Below are positions 25,208 through 34,774 of a stretch of DNA of 64,000 nt, piece by piece. Position 1 is the first letter of the stretch. Every line of letters begins with the position of its first letter. Both the position numbers and the translations under genes were made by a program. The notes under the pieces are model-generated. The model was not told the origin of the DNA, searched no databases, and saw nothing but the letters and a program-made list of their open reading frames with translations. The stretch is from Streptomyces violaceoruber (GTDB taxonomy: Bacteria; Actinomycetota; Actinomycetes; Streptomycetales; Streptomycetaceae): assembly GCA_000720805.1 (NCBI GenBank), contig JODI01000031.1:30616-94615 (forward strand). Direction: 5' to 3'.

Positions 25208-25732
25208 TCAGGTCAGGGGCAGCAGCATGACGATGTCGTCGCGGTCGTCGCCCTCGGCGACGCGTATCGCGCCCGGTATCCGGCCGACCTCCTTGTAGCC
25301 GCAGGAACCGTAGAAGTGCTCCAGGCCGAGGCCGCCGCGGCAGGTGAGCCGGATCGCCTCGATGCCGTCGAGGCCGCGGGCCGCGTCCGCGGCGGCGGCC
25401 AGCAGGTCACGGCCGTATCCCTTGCCCTGGTGGCGCGGGTGGACCATCACCGTGTACAGCCACAGCCAGTGGGCCATCAGACGGTGCGTGTTGTGGGTGA
25501 GGAAGGCGGCCGCGGCGACCTGTCCCTCCTCGTCGAAGCCGACGAGGAGCCGGGTGCGTCCCTCGCTCATCGCCGCGAAGTGCTTCACCAGCTCCGGCCG
25601 GATCGCGTCCCGCGCCACCGGCGCCACGAAACCGACGGCGCCGCCCGCGTTGGTGACGTCGGTCCACAGGTCGAGGAGGCCGTCGCGCAGCTCGGGGGTC
25701 ACGGCCGGTTCAAGAGTGAAGGTAAGGGGCAT
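25208..25732 (-). CDS. GNAT family N-acetyltransferase
   Basis: 174 residues, ATG. Acetyl-CoA pyrophosphate loop VMVHPRHQGKGYGRDLLAAAADAARGL near residues 95-120 and the later GLEHFYGSCGYKEVGR motif show a complete GNAT fold. Substrate unknown. It lies between UdgX and DUF4229 on the same strand, 57 bases from UdgX, so co-transcription is possible. Confidence 0.85.
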   Translation of the reverse strand: MPLTFTLEPAVTPELRDGLLDLWTDVTNAGGAVGFVAPVARDAIRPELVKHFAAMSEGRTRLLVGFDEEGQVAAAAFLTHNTHRLMAHWLWLYTVMVHPRHQGKGYGRDLLAAAADAARGLDGIEAIRLTCRGGLGLEHFYGSCGYKEVGRIPGAIRVAEGDDRDDIVMLLPLT

Positions 25733-25789
25733 GCAGCGAGAGTAGTTATTACGTCACGCTCGCCTCAAGTGCGTTTCGGGTCACGTACG

Positions 25790-26440
25790 TCACCCCAGCG
25801 CCCGCGCCGCCACCTTCAGATCGGCGACCAGGCCCTGGTAGGCGCCCTCCCGGTCGTCCGCGCGCAGGACTGCCGACGGATGCACGGTCGGCACCAGCCG
25901 TTCCGGGCGCCCGTGGATCTCCTCCTCCAGCACCGTCCCGCGCACCTGGGTGACCCGGAACGACGACCCGAGCAGCGCCTTCCCGGCGGTGGCGCCCAGC
26001 ACCACGATCAGCTCGGGTTCGACGACGGCCAGCTCGGCGGCGAGCCACGGCCCGCACGCGGTCATCTCGCGCAGGCTCGGCGCCTTGTGGATCCGGCGCT
26101 TGCGCGGCTCGGCCCGGGTGAACTTGAAGTGCTTGACGGCGTTGGTGACGTAGGCGTCCGCCGGGTCGAGGCCGGCCTCCTGCAGCGCGCGGTCCAGGAG
26201 CTTGCCGGCGGGACCGACGAACGGCTTGCCCTGCCGGTCCTCCTGGTCACCGGGCTGCTCCCCGACGAGCATCACCCGGGCGTCCGTCGCCCCCGCCCCG
26301 AACACGGTCTGGGTGGCGTCCCGGTGCAGGGGGCAGCCCCGGCAGTCGGCGGCGGCCTTCCGCAGGGCGGTCAGGCCACCACGGTCCGGGACGAAGGGCT
26401 CCGCGGTGTAGGCGTCCTCGGGCGCCTTGGTGACGGCCAT
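25790..26440 (-). CDS. udgX: UdgX-type uracil-DNA glycosylase
   Basis: 216 residues. Family 4-like fold with CRGCPLH (Cys33, Cys36) for an Fe-S cluster and water-site motif GEQPGDQEDRQGKPFVGPAGKLLD (60-83). The inserted loop KRRIHKAPS (114-122) marks UdgX, whose His (here His118) becomes covalently joined to the abasic sugar after uracil removal. The late motif VPTVHPSAVLR is present. UdgX excises uracil from DNA and stays attached, in contrast to ordinary UDGs. It is 86 bases after the mqnE stop, same strand. Confidence 0.93.
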   Translation of the reverse strand: MAVTKAPEDAYTAEPFVPDRGGLTALRKAAADCRGCPLHRDATQTVFGAGATDARVMLVGEQPGDQEDRQGKPFVGPAGKLLDRALQEAGLDPADAYVTNAVKHFKFTRAEPRKRRIHKAPSLREMTACGPWLAAELAVVEPELIVVLGATAGKALLGSSFRVTQVRGTVLEEEIHGRPERLVPTVHPSAVLRADDREGAYQGLVADLKVAARALG

Positions 26441-26526
26441 GCCGGACGGGTACCCGCCGGGGCGCCCGGCCTCACGTCACACGTCGCCCGGCGGCCGCAC
26501 GTCGCACCCCGTCCGGCGGCCGCACG

Positions 26527-27690
26527 TCACACGCGCATCGGCTGCGGGGCCTCCCGACGCGCCGGGTCCGGGCCGTCGTACTCGCGGATGATCTCGTACC
26601 GCGTGTTCCGCTCGACCGGACGGAAGCCGGCGTCGCGGATGAGGTCGAGGAGGTCGTCGCGGGTCAGCTTGTTCGGGGTGCCGTAGTTGTCGGCGTCGTG
26701 CGTGATCTTGTACTCGACGACCGAGCCGTCCATGTCGTCGGCGCCGTGCTGGAGGGCGAGCTGGGCCGTCTGGACGCCGTGCATGACCCAGAAGACCTTG
26801 ACGTGCGGGACGTTGTCGAAGAGCAGCCGGGAGACCGCGAAGGTCTTCAGTGCCTCGGCGCCGGTCGCCATCTGCGTCCGCGCCTGAAGGCGGTTGCGTA
26901 CCTTGCCGTCCTTCATGTCCACGAAGTCGTGCTGGTAGCGCAGCGGGATGAAGACCTGGAAGCCGCCGGTCTCGTCCTGGAGCTCACGCAGCCGCAGCAC
27001 GTGGTCCACCCGGTGGCGGGGCTCCTCGATGTGGCCGTAGAGCATGGTGGCGGGGGTCTTCAGACCCTTCTCGTGCGCCAGCCGGTGGATCCGCGACCAG
27101 TCCTCCCAGTGGGTGCGGTGGTCCACGATGTGCTGGCGGACCTCCCAGTCGAAGATCTCCGCGCCGCCGCCGGTGAGGGACTCCAGACCGGCGTCGATCA
27201 GCTCGTCGAGGATCTCGGAGGCGGACAGACCGCTGATCGTCTCGAAGTGGTGGATCTCCGTCGCCGTGAACGCCTTCAGCGACACGTTCGGCAGCGCGGC
27301 CTTCAACTCCCGCAGCGAGCGCGGGTAGTAGCGCCACGGCAGGTTCGGGTGCAGCCCGTTGACGATGTGCAGCTCGGTGAGGTTGTCGCCCTCCATCGCC
27401 TTGGCGAGCTTCACCGCCTCCTCGATGCGCATCGTGTACGCGTCCTTCTCGCCCGGCTTGCGCTGGAAGGAGCAGTAGGCGCAGGACGCCGTGCACACGT
27501 TGGTCATGTTGAGGTGCCGGTTGACGTTGAAGTGGACGACGTCACCGTTCTTCCGCGTCCGCACCTCGTGCGCGAGTCCGCCCAGCCAGGCCAGGTCGTC
27601 CGACTCGTACAGCGCGATGCCGTCCTCGCGGGTCAGGCGGACGCCCGCCCGCACCTTCTCCTCCAGCTCGCGCTTGAGCCCGACGTCCAT
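26527..27690 (-). CDS. mqnE: Aminofutalosine synthase
   Basis: 387 residues from ATG at 27690; an ATG two codons upstream (27696) follows AGGAGAGGG and is equally possible. Radical SAM enzyme joining 3-enolpyruvylbenzoate (from MqnA) with SAM-derived adenosyl to make aminodeoxyfutalosine. Cluster motif CTASCAYC gives Cys66, Cys70 and Cys73; ELHIVNGLHPNLPWRYY and LTGGGAEIFDWEVRQ are family blocks. It starts the menaquinone stretch shared with ubiX, mqnP and mqnL. An AsnC-type regulator lies immediately upstream. Confidence 0.96.
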   Translation of the reverse strand: MDVGLKRELEEKVRAGVRLTREDGIALYESDDLAWLGGLAHEVRTRKNGDVVHFNVNRHLNMTNVCTASCAYCSFQRKPGEKDAYTMRIEEAVKLAKAMEGDNLTELHIVNGLHPNLPWRYYPRSLRELKAALPNVSLKAFTATEIHHFETISGLSASEILDELIDAGLESLTGGGAEIFDWEVRQHIVDHRTHWEDWSRIHRLAHEKGLKTPATMLYGHIEEPRHRVDHVLRLRELQDETGGFQVFIPLRYQHDFVDMKDGKVRNRLQARTQMATGAEALKTFAVSRLLFDNVPHVKVFWVMHGVQTAQLALQHGADDMDGSVVEYKITHDADNYGTPNKLTRDDLLDLIRDAGFRPVERNTRYEIIREYDGPDPARREAPQPMRV

Positions 27691-27775
27691 GCTCATCCCT
27701 CTCCTAGACAGACTCCGACAACCGTACGCCCCGCCCTTCGGGCGGAAGGTGCCCCCATACGGCGCTGACACGCGC

Positions 27776-28231
27776 CTACACCTCTTCGGGAAGCTCCCCG
27801 ACCCGGTTCTCCCACTTCGTGGAGAGCACGATGGTGGTACGGGTCCGGGACACGCCCTTGGTCCCGCTGAGCCGCCGGATGATCTTCTCCAGGCCGTCCA
27901 CGTTCGTCGCCCGCACCTTGAGCATGAACGAGTCGTCGCCCGCGATGAACCAGCAGTCCTCGATCTCGGTGAGGTCCTTCAGCCGGCGGGCCACGTCCTC
28001 GTGGTCGGCCGCGTCGGAGAGCGAGATGCCGATCAGCGCGATCACGCCGAGGCCGAGCGAGGCCGCGTCGACGGTGGCGCGGTAGCCGGTGATGACACCG
28101 GCCGCCTCCAGCCGGTTGATGCGGTCGGTGACGCTGGGTCCCGACAGACCGACGAGGCGTCCCAGCTCCGCGTAGGAGGCCCGGCCGTTCTCCCTCAGGG
28201 CCTGGATGAGCTGCCTGTCCACCGCGTCCAT
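27776..28231 (-). CDS. Lrp/AsnC family regulator
   Basis: 151 residues. Helix-turn-helix MDAVDRQLIQALRENGRASYAELGRLVGLSGPSVTDRINRLEAAG is followed by the RAM ligand domain with DCWFIAGDDSFMLKVRA. Such proteins form octamers and sense amino acids. It lies within the menaquinone gene run, between mqnE and ubiX on the same strand, and might control that run, though no operator was identified. Confidence 0.92.
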   Translation of the reverse strand: MDAVDRQLIQALRENGRASYAELGRLVGLSGPSVTDRINRLEAAGVITGYRATVDAASLGLGVIALIGISLSDAADHEDVARRLKDLTEIEDCWFIAGDDSFMLKVRATNVDGLEKIIRRLSGTKGVSRTRTTIVLSTKWENRVGELPEEV

Positions 28232-28273
28232 GCGATCGAAGCCTTCCGATGAAGAGTTCCAGAAGTGATGAGA

Positions 28274-28303
28274 GGTACTGCCAGGTACTGCCGAGTACTG
28301 CCG
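28274..28303. repeat. Three-copy 10 bp tandem repeat between AsnC gene and ubiX
   Basis: Units GGTACTGCCA, GGTACTGCCG and AGTACTGCCG run from 28274 to 28303, then a decayed copy. They occupy part of the 109 bases between the AsnC start at 28231 and the ubiX stop at 28341. Confidence 0.8.
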
Positions 28304-28340
28304 ACTGCTCCCGGTCCTGCTCCGGGCGCCCCGCCCTGCT

Positions 28341-29015
28341 CTAGGCGTCCGGTGTGCCGTCGCCCAGTTCGCCCTTCCACCGCCGGTAGAGCCCGTGCTC
28401 GACGCCCGCCGCGTCGAGGACCCGCCCGGCCACGAAGTCCACCAGGTCCTGGATATGCGTGGCCCCCGCGTAGAAGCCGGGCGAGGCGGGTACGACGCTC
28501 GCGCCCGCGTCGTCCAGGGCGACCAGGTGCCGCAGCGTCTGACCGTTCAGCGGGGCCTCGCGTACGGCCACGACCAGCGGACGGCGTTCCTTGAGCGTGA
28601 CGCTCGCGGCCCGTTGCAGCAGATCCTTCGACAGCCCCAGCGCGACCCCGGCCACGCAGGCGGTCGAGGCGGGGACGATCAGCATCCCCTTGGTCCGATA
28701 CGACCCGGAGGACGGCCCGGCCGCGAGGTCCCCGGCGCTCCAGTGCCGTACTCCACGGATGTCGGCCTGGAAGGTCCCGGGCTTGCCGTCGGCCCCCCTG
28801 GCCAGCCATTCCCGCAGGTCGTCCTGCCAGTGGGCGTCCCGGAAGGCGATCTGGGTCTCGTCGAGCAGGGTGAGCCGCGAGGCCCGGGACACGACGAGGT
28901 CGACGCTCTCCCCCGCGTCCAGCAACGCCCTCAGCACCGCGGCGGCATACGGCGTACCGGACGCCCCGGACACCCCCACGATCCAAGGCACGCGCTGCGT
29001 TTCTCCTGCGTTCAC
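28341..29015 (-). CDS. ubiX: UbiX family flavin prenyltransferase
   Basis: 224 residues from GTG at 29015; GTG at 28991 (VPWIVGVSGASG) is an alternative. Flavoprotein fold with GVSGASGTPYAAAVLRAL near the start, SYRTKGMLIVPASTACVAGVALGLSKDLLQRAASVTLKERRPLV, and SPGFYAGATHIQDLVDFVAGRVLD. It makes the prenylated FMN cofactor needed by UbiD-type decarboxylases, here MqnL at 29957. Same strand as mqnP and mqnL; an operon mqnL-mqnP-ubiX is likely. Confidence 0.94.
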   Translation of the reverse strand: MNAGETQRVPWIVGVSGASGTPYAAAVLRALLDAGESVDLVVSRASRLTLLDETQIAFRDAHWQDDLREWLARGADGKPGTFQADIRGVRHWSAGDLAAGPSSGSYRTKGMLIVPASTACVAGVALGLSKDLLQRAASVTLKERRPLVVAVREAPLNGQTLRHLVALDDAGASVVPASPGFYAGATHIQDLVDFVAGRVLDAAGVEHGLYRRWKGELGDGTPDA

Positions 29016-29057
29016 ACCTTGAGCGTACCGGCGAACGACGAGGTACTGAGGACCGGA

Positions 29058-29960
29058 CTACACCGTCAGACCCCGGACCAGGAGATCAAGCAGCGCGCAC
29101 ACGAACAGGGCGATCCCGATGAACCCGTTGACGCTGAAGAACGCCCTGTTCAGACGGGACAGGTCGTGGGGGCGGACGATCGAGTGCTCGTAGACGAAGG
29201 CGGCCGCGACGATCAGCAGACCGAACCAGAAGAACGCGCCGGCGTCGGTCGCGAGGGCGTACCAGACGAACAGCACCGTCACGACGGCGTGGCACACCCG
29301 CGCGCCCCAGATCGCCGCCGGGATGCCGAAGCGGGCCGGGACCGACAGGACACCGATCTCGCGGTCGGTCTCGACGTCCTGGCAGGCGTAGATCAGGTCG
29401 AAGCCGCCGATCCAGATGCCGACGGCGAGGCCCAGGATCACCGCGTCCCAGGACCACTCGCCGGAGATCGCGAGCCAGCCGCCGACCGGGCCCATGGCCT
29501 GGGCGAGACCGAGGATGGCCTGCGGGAAGTTCGTGAACCGTTTGCCGTACGGGTAGACCACCATCGGGATCACGGCTATGGGAGCCAACGCCAGGCAGAG
29601 CGGGTTCAGGAGGGCCGCCGAGCCGAGGAAGACCACCACGGCGATCAGCGCGCCCGTCCAGGCGTGCTTCACCGACATCGCGCCGGTGACCAGCTCGCGG
29701 TGCGCGGTGCGCGGATTGCGGGCGTCGATCTCACGGTCGATGATCCGGTTGACCGCCATCGCGAAGGTCCGCAGGCCCACCATGCAGATGGTGACCAGCA
29801 GCAGCCGGCCCCAGTGGATGTTCTTGTCCCAGTCGAACATCGCCGTCAGCGCGGCGATGTAGGCGAAGGGCAGGGCGAAGACGGAGTGCTCGATCATCAC
29901 CAGACGCAGGAAGGCCTTGGTGCGTCCCGGTTGCGGAAGAGCGGCTGACGCGCTGCTCAC
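29058..29960 (-). CDS. mqnP: Menaquinone prenyltransferase, UbiA family
   Basis: 300 residues, GTG overlapping the mqnL stop (GTGA). Integral membrane protein with two Asp-rich motifs, [12 protein letters not shown] and [12 protein letters not shown], that bind Mg-diphosphate. [16 protein letters not shown] at the start and about eight to nine membrane segments fit UbiA. It attaches the polyprenyl chain to the dihydroxynaphthoate-type ring in the futalosine route (MqnP). Coupled translation with mqnL. Confidence 0.94.
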   Translation of the reverse strand: MSSASAALPQPGRTKAFLRLVMIEHSVFALPFAYIAALTAMFDWDKNIHWGRLLLVTICMVGLRTFAMAVNRIIDREIDARNPRTAHRELVTGAMSVKHAWTGALIAVVVFLGSAALLNPLCLALAPIAVIPMVVYPYGKRFTNFPQAILGLAQAMGPVGGWLAISGEWSWDAVILGLAVGIWIGGFDLIYACQDVETDREIGVLSVPARFGIPAAIWGARVCHAVVTVLFVWYALATDAGAFFWFGLLIVAAAFVYEHSIVRPHDLSRLNRAFFSVNGFIGIALFVCALLDLLVRGLTV

Positions 29961-31414
29961 AGTCCGTACTCCTTCCAGCGGCGGTCGACCTTCGCCGCCG
30001 TATCCGGGTCCGACTCCACCATGTCCGGCCAGCCGCCGTCACGGGTGTAGCCCTCCTCGGGCCACTTCCTCGTCGCGTCGATGCCTGCCTTGCCGCCCCA
30101 GAACTGCTGGTAGGAGGCGTGGTCGAGGTGGTCGACGGGGCCCTCGACGAGGGAGAGGTCGCGGGCGTAGTCGGTGTTGCCGAGCGCCCGCCAGGCGACC
30201 TCGTGCAGGTCGTGGACGTCACAGTCCGCGTCCACGACCACGATCAGCTTGGTCAGGGACATCATGTGGGCGCCCCAGACCGCGTGCATGACCTTCTGCG
30301 CGTGCTTGGGGTACTTCTTGTCGATCGAGACGATCGCGCAGTTGTGGAAACCCCCGGCCTCGGGCAGGTGGTAGTCCACGATGTCCGGGATGATGATCTT
30401 GAGCAGCGGGAGGAAGAACCGCTCCGTCGCACGGCCCAGCGGTCCGTCCTCCGTCGGGGGGCGCCCTACCACGATCGACTGGAGCAGCGGCCGCTTCCGC
30501 ATCGTCACACAGTCGATCTTCAACGCGGGGAAGGGCTCCTGCGGGGTGTAGAACCCGGTGTGGTCGCCGAAGGGCCCCTCCGGCAGCATCTCGCCCGGCT
30601 CCAGCCAGCCCTCGATCACGACCTCCGCCTGCGCCGGCACCTGGAGCGGAACGGTCTTGCAGTCGACCATCTCGATCCGCCTGCCCGCGATGAACCCGGC
30701 GAAGAGGTACTCGTCGATGTCGCCGGGGAGCGGGGCGGTGGAGGCGTACGTCACGGCGGGCGGGCAACCGAAGGCGATCGCGACCGGCAGGCGCTCTCCC
30801 CTCCTCGCCGCCACCTGGTAGTGGTTGCGGCTGTCCTTGTGGATCTGCCAGTGCATGCCGATCGTGCGCTTGTCGTGCCGCTGGAGACGGTAGAGCCCCA
30901 GGTTGCGGATCCCGCTCTCCGGGTCCTTGGTGTGGGTGAGCCCCAGGTTGAAGAAGGAGCCGCCGTCCTTGGGCCAGGTGAACAGGGCGGGCAGCCGGTC
31001 GAGATCGACGTCGTCGCCGCGCAGCACCACCTCCTGCACGGGCGCGCTGTCGGACTTCACCTTCTTCGGCGGTACGTGCGTCATCGCGCCGAGCTTCCCG
31101 AAGGCCTCCCGCACGCCGATGAACCCCTGCGGCAGTTCGGGCCGCAGCAGCCCGCCGATCTTCTCCGAGATCTCGCCGTACGACTTCAGGCCCAGCGCCT
31201 TCAGCAGGCGCCGGTCGGTCCCGAAGACGTTCATCGCGAGGGGCATGTCGGAACCCTTCACGTTCTCGAAGAGCAGCGCGGGGCCGCCGGACTTCTGCAC
31301 CCGGTCGACGATCTCCCCGACCTCCAGATACGGGTCGACCTCGGCCTTGATCCGCTTGAGGTCGCCCTCGCGCTCCAAGGCCCGGAGCAGGGAACGAAGA
31401 TCGTCGTAAGCCAT
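29957..31414 (-). CDS. mqnL: UbiD family decarboxylase of the futalosine pathway
   Basis: 485 residues from ATG at 31414; the frame runs further up but over unrelated sequence. UbiD blocks: [46 protein letters not shown], and [25 protein letters not shown] with metal ligands. Needs prenyl-FMN from UbiX. It removes the carboxyl group late in futalosine-type menaquinone synthesis. First gene of the mqnL-mqnP-ubiX set. Confidence 0.95.
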   Translation of the reverse strand: MAYDDLRSLLRALEREGDLKRIKAEVDPYLEVGEIVDRVQKSGGPALLFENVKGSDMPLAMNVFGTDRRLLKALGLKSYGEISEKIGGLLRPELPQGFIGVREAFGKLGAMTHVPPKKVKSDSAPVQEVVLRGDDVDLDRLPALFTWPKDGGSFFNLGLTHTKDPESGIRNLGLYRLQRHDKRTIGMHWQIHKDSRNHYQVAARRGERLPVAIAFGCPPAVTYASTAPLPGDIDEYLFAGFIAGRRIEMVDCKTVPLQVPAQAEVVIEGWLEPGEMLPEGPFGDHTGFYTPQEPFPALKIDCVTMRKRPLLQSIVVGRPPTEDGPLGRATERFFLPLLKIIIPDIVDYHLPEAGGFHNCAIVSIDKKYPKHAQKVMHAVWGAHMMSLTKLIVVVDADCDVHDLHEVAWRALGNTDYARDLSLVEGPVDHLDHASYQQFWGGKAGIDATRKWPEEGYTRDGGWPDMVESDPDTAAKVDRRWKEYGL

Positions 31415-31501
31415 GCGGCCAAGTATCCCCGAGCCGCTACCCTGGCCCGGTACCTGGGGTCCGTACCAGTGGCCCCGACGACCCTTCCACCGAGAGGCCC
31501 C

Positions 31502-31876
31502 ATGCTCCGGGTACTGATGTTCCTCGTACCACTGGCGTTGAGCGTGTACGCGTTCATCGACTGCATCAGCACCGAGGACGACGACGTCCGCCACATGCCC
31601 AAGCCACTGTGGGCCATCGTCGTCCTGGTGTTCCCGCTCGCCGGATCCATCTCCTGGCTCATCGCGGGCAAGAAGCGGCACCCGGCCGGCGCGGACGGCT
31701 ACCCGGGCCTCGCCGGTTCCGCCGGTTCGCCCTGGAGCCGCGGCGGCGGGCAGCGGTGGGTGGCGCCCGACGACAATCCCGAGTTCCTCAAGTCGCTGAA
31801 GGACGAGAACGGCGACGACGGGGACAACGGGGACCACGGCCGGAAGCGACCCGGCGGCGACCCCGAGGGCGACTGA
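31502..31876 (+). CDS. PLD nuclease N-terminal domain membrane protein
   Basis: 124 residues, ATG. Two membrane segments, [21 protein letters not shown] and [22 protein letters not shown], make a PLDc_N domain as found at the start of cardiolipin synthases. Here no phospholipase domain follows, only a hydrophilic acidic tail with [11 protein letters not shown]. Probably a small membrane protein of unknown role. Divergent from mqnL with an 87 base gap. Confidence 0.85.
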   Translation: MLRVLMFLVPLALSVYAFIDCISTEDDDVRHMPKPLWAIVVLVFPLAGSISWLIAGKKRHPAGADGYPGLAGSAGSPWSRGGGQRWVAPDDNPEFLKSLKDENGDDGDNGDHGRKRPGGDPEGD

Positions 31877-31978
31877 CGACGACGCGGCCGGTCCCTACAG
31901 GTTGTAAGCCGACGAGCCTGCCGAAGCGGACAATGCGCCCCTGGGCCGGAACCCGTCCGGACCGGACACTTACCTCGC

Positions 31979-33376
31979 ATGACGACTGCTCCCGCCGACT
32001 CCGCCGGCACCCTCGCTCCCGCCTACGGCGACAAGGTCATCGCCGTCGAGACGGCAGGCTCGGACCCGATCCCCGACGCCGAACGCCACGGCTCCCCGCT
32101 CCAGCTCCTGTGGACCTGGGCATCCCCCAACATCGAGTTCGCGACGGTCTACATCGGCGTGATCTCGGTCCTGTTCTTCGGTCTGAGCTTCTGGCAGGCA
32201 ACGGCCGCCATCCTCCTCGGCACCGCGGCCGGCGCGATCGCCCAGGGCGTCCTGTCCCTGGACGGGCCCCGGTTCGGGGTGCCGCAGATGGTGATCGGCC
32301 GGTTCTCCTTCGGCTTCAAGGGCAACGTGCTGCCGTCCGGCGTCAACGCGGTGGTCGCGGGGGTCGGCTGGTTCGCCGTCAACAGCGTCAGCGCGGCCTT
32401 CGCGCTGAACACGCTGACGGATCTGCGTCCGCTGCCCTCGCTGCTGCTCGTGGTGGCGGCGGAGATCCTGATCGGCTTCATCGGCCACAATTTCGTGCAC
32501 GTCTTCGAGAAGTACGCGTTCCCGGCGCTCGCGGTGATCTTCCTGACGGCCGGGGTGTGGACCTTCAAGGACGCCCACCTGGGCGGGGGCGGCGCGGGCG
32601 GCGGCATCGGCGGCTTCCTGCTGGCGTTCAGCGCGGCCTGGGGGTACGCGGCGGGCTGGAACCCGTACGCCACGGACTACTCGCGCTATCTGCCGCGTAC
32701 GGCGAGCAAGTTCAAGACGGTCCTGTATCCGGCGGTCGGCCTGTTCGTGTCCGTCGCCGTGGTGGCCGTCATCGGCGCGGCCTCCGCGACGATCGTGGCC
32801 CCGAAGAACGCCACCCCCACAGCTGCCTTCACCGGTCACCTCCCCGGCTGGCTGGGCAACCTGGTGCTGCTCGCGATCATCCTCGGCGCGGTCTCCGCGA
32901 ACGCCCTGAACGTGTACTCGTCCGCCATCTCGCTCACGTCCCTCGGCCTGAAGCTCCCGTCCTGGCTGGGCCGCGGCACGCTGGTCGTGCTGTCCGGAGT
33001 CGCCGGTACGGCGGCCGCGTGGGCGTCCCTGTCGGACGCGGGGTCGGCCTACGAGGCGTTCCTTCTGGTCATCGCCTACTGGGTGGGTCCGTGGCTCGGG
33101 GTCGTCCTGGTCGAGCGGTGGCTCCAGGGCCGTACGACCACGGACGAGGTACTGGCGTCCCGCCTCGGCGACCGCACCTTCACCAACTGGCCCGGTGTCG
33201 CCGCCCTGTTGATCGGCGTGGCGGTGTCCGTCCCGCTCTTCTCCAACCAGGAGAAGTACGTCGGCTATGTACCCGAGCACTGGCCGTCCTTCGGCGACAG
33301 CACCCCGCTGGTCGGGTTCGCGCTGAGCGCGGCACTGTACGCGGTGGTGCGGGGGCGGCTGGGGTCCAGGGCCTGA
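31979..33376 (+). CDS. NCS1 family cytosine/purine permease
   Basis: 465 residues, ATG. About twelve membrane segments. Family motifs: TWASPNIEFATVYIGV near the start, GPRFGVPQMVIGRFSFGFKGN, GWNPYATDYSRYLP, and ILGAVSANALNVYSSAIS. It imports nucleobases (cytosine, purines or related compounds) with protons. A PucR regulator and a cytosine-deaminase-like gene lie 5-6 kb further on, so nucleobase use may link them. No purine or pyrimidine riboswitch was recognised in the 102 base leader. Confidence 0.9.
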   Translation: MTTAPADSAGTLAPAYGDKVIAVETAGSDPIPDAERHGSPLQLLWTWASPNIEFATVYIGVISVLFFGLSFWQATAAILLGTAAGAIAQGVLSLDGPRFGVPQMVIGRFSFGFKGNVLPSGVNAVVAGVGWFAVNSVSAAFALNTLTDLRPLPSLLLVVAAEILIGFIGHNFVHVFEKYAFPALAVIFLTAGVWTFKDAHLGGGGAGGGIGGFLLAFSAAWGYAAGWNPYATDYSRYLPRTASKFKTVLYPAVGLFVSVAVVAVIGAASATIVAPKNATPTAAFTGHLPGWLGNLVLLAIILGAVSANALNVYSSAISLTSLGLKLPSWLGRGTLVVLSGVAGTAAAWASLSDAGSAYEAFLLVIAYWVGPWLGVVLVERWLQGRTTTDEVLASRLGDRTFTNWPGVAALLIGVAVSVPLFSNQEKYVGYVPEHWPSFGDSTPLVGFALSAALYAVVRGRLGSRA

Positions 33377-33533
33377 AACGAGCGCGACCTCACCGTCGAG
33401 CCGGTCAGCGGAGTCGCAACGCCGGGGGGCGTGGCGACTTCTGCGGAGGCGCCTCTGACCAGGCACGACGGGCGCCTCGGGTGAGGTTGCGGAGATTGGG
33501 GGAAGAAGTTGCGGCAGCCGATGGGAGGTTGTC

Positions 33534-34727
33534 GTGGAGGGTGGAGATCTGGAACTGGGCGAGTTGCTGGCCGCTGCGGAAGCGGCCCCGCCCGGTGAGT
33601 CCGTCGACGTGGTGGCACATGACCTGCAGAAGCGGTTCGGTGCGGAGCACGTGGCCTTTCTGTTCGTCGACCTCGTCGGTCAGCGGCTGGTACGCCTCGC
33701 CGCCTCCGGCAATGAGGTCGCCGACCAATGCGAGCCGATCGACCTGCGGGGCAGCGTCTACGACGGTGTTCTGCGGAGTCAGCGCCAGCACGTGGAACCG
33801 GACGACCAGGGCGGACGGCGCGTCATCACGCCGGTCACCAACCGGGGCGACTGCCTCGGCGTCCTGGAGATGACTCTGCAGTCGGCCGACGACACCGTGT
33901 TGCGCCAGGTCCGCGACGCGGCACACGCGCTGGCCTACATCATCGTCACGGACGGCCGCTTCACCGATCTGTACCACCTGCGCCGGCGCACCACCGAGAC
34001 CAGTCTGGCCGCGGAGATCCAGCACCAGCTGCTTCCCTCAGCCCCCTGCTGCGAGGCGGTCCAGTTCACCCTCGCCGCCGGGCTGGTCCCGGCCGACGAC
34101 ATCGGTGGCGACACCTACGACTACACCCTCGACCGCGACACCCTGCACCTGTCCATCACCGACGCCATGGGCCATGACACGAACTCCGCCCTGCTGGCCA
34201 CCTTGCTGGTCGGTGCGCTGCGGCGGGCCCGTCGCAGCGGCTGTGACGCCCTGAAGCAGGCGAACCACGCCCACCAGGCCCTGCTGAGTCACAGTCGCGG
34301 CCTGGCCACCGGACAGTTGCTGTGCGTCGATCTCGAAACGGGTCTGTGCGAACTGGTCAACGCCGGCCATCCCTGGCCGCTGCTGATGCGCGACGGCACC
34401 GTCGAAGAGGTCAGACTCGCCGTCAACCTGCCGTTCGGTGTGGCGGCGCCCACCTCCTACCGCGTACAGGAGTTGCAGTTGCGTCACGGGGACCGCCTGG
34501 TACTGCTCACCGACGGAATGCTGGAGCGCGGCGCCGCGGCCGTCGACCTGGCCTCGATCGTTCACGACACCCGCGCGCTGCACCCGAGGGAAGCCGTCCG
34601 GAGCCTGACCGGAGCCGTGCTCGACGCGTGCCATGGCAGCCTCAGGGACGATGCCACGGTCCTGATACTGGACTGGCACGGCGATCGCCGCAGATCGGCG
34701 GAGAAGAGACCGGACCCGCATGCATGA
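33534..34727 (+). CDS. GAF-SpoIIE PP2C phosphatase
   Basis: 397 residues, GTG with GGGAGG five bases upstream. Residues 1-140 resemble a GAF sensor. SpoIIE-type PP2C follows: LAAEIQHQLLPS, DDIGGDTYDYTLD (metal aspartates), DAMGHDTNSALLATL, NAGHPWPLL, VLLTDGMLERG and DDATVLIL. Such phosphatases dephosphorylate anti-anti-sigma factors. The next gene at 34775 is a HATPase of the matching anti-sigma kind, so the two probably work in one partner-switch. Confidence 0.92.
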   Translation: MEGGDLELGELLAAAEAAPPGESVDVVAHDLQKRFGAEHVAFLFVDLVGQRLVRLAASGNEVADQCEPIDLRGSVYDGVLRSQRQHVEPDDQGGRRVITPVTNRGDCLGVLEMTLQSADDTVLRQVRDAAHALAYIIVTDGRFTDLYHLRRRTTETSLAAEIQHQLLPSAPCCEAVQFTLAAGLVPADDIGGDTYDYTLDRDTLHLSITDAMGHDTNSALLATLLVGALRRARRSGCDALKQANHAHQALLSHSRGLATGQLLCVDLETGLCELVNAGHPWPLLMRDGTVEEVRLAVNLPFGVAAPTSYRVQELQLRHGDRLVLLTDGMLERGAAAVDLASIVHDTRALHPREAVRSLTGAVLDACHGSLRDDATVLILDWHGDRRRSAEKRPDPHA

Positions 34728-34774
34728 CGCTGCCGTGGGTACCGGCGCCCATGAGCGGGGAGTGAGGGCGACAC

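Noticed and set aside
31877..31978. Purine or pyrimidine riboswitch before the permease
   Set aside because: The gap is only about 100 bases and no conserved riboswitch core could be recognised.
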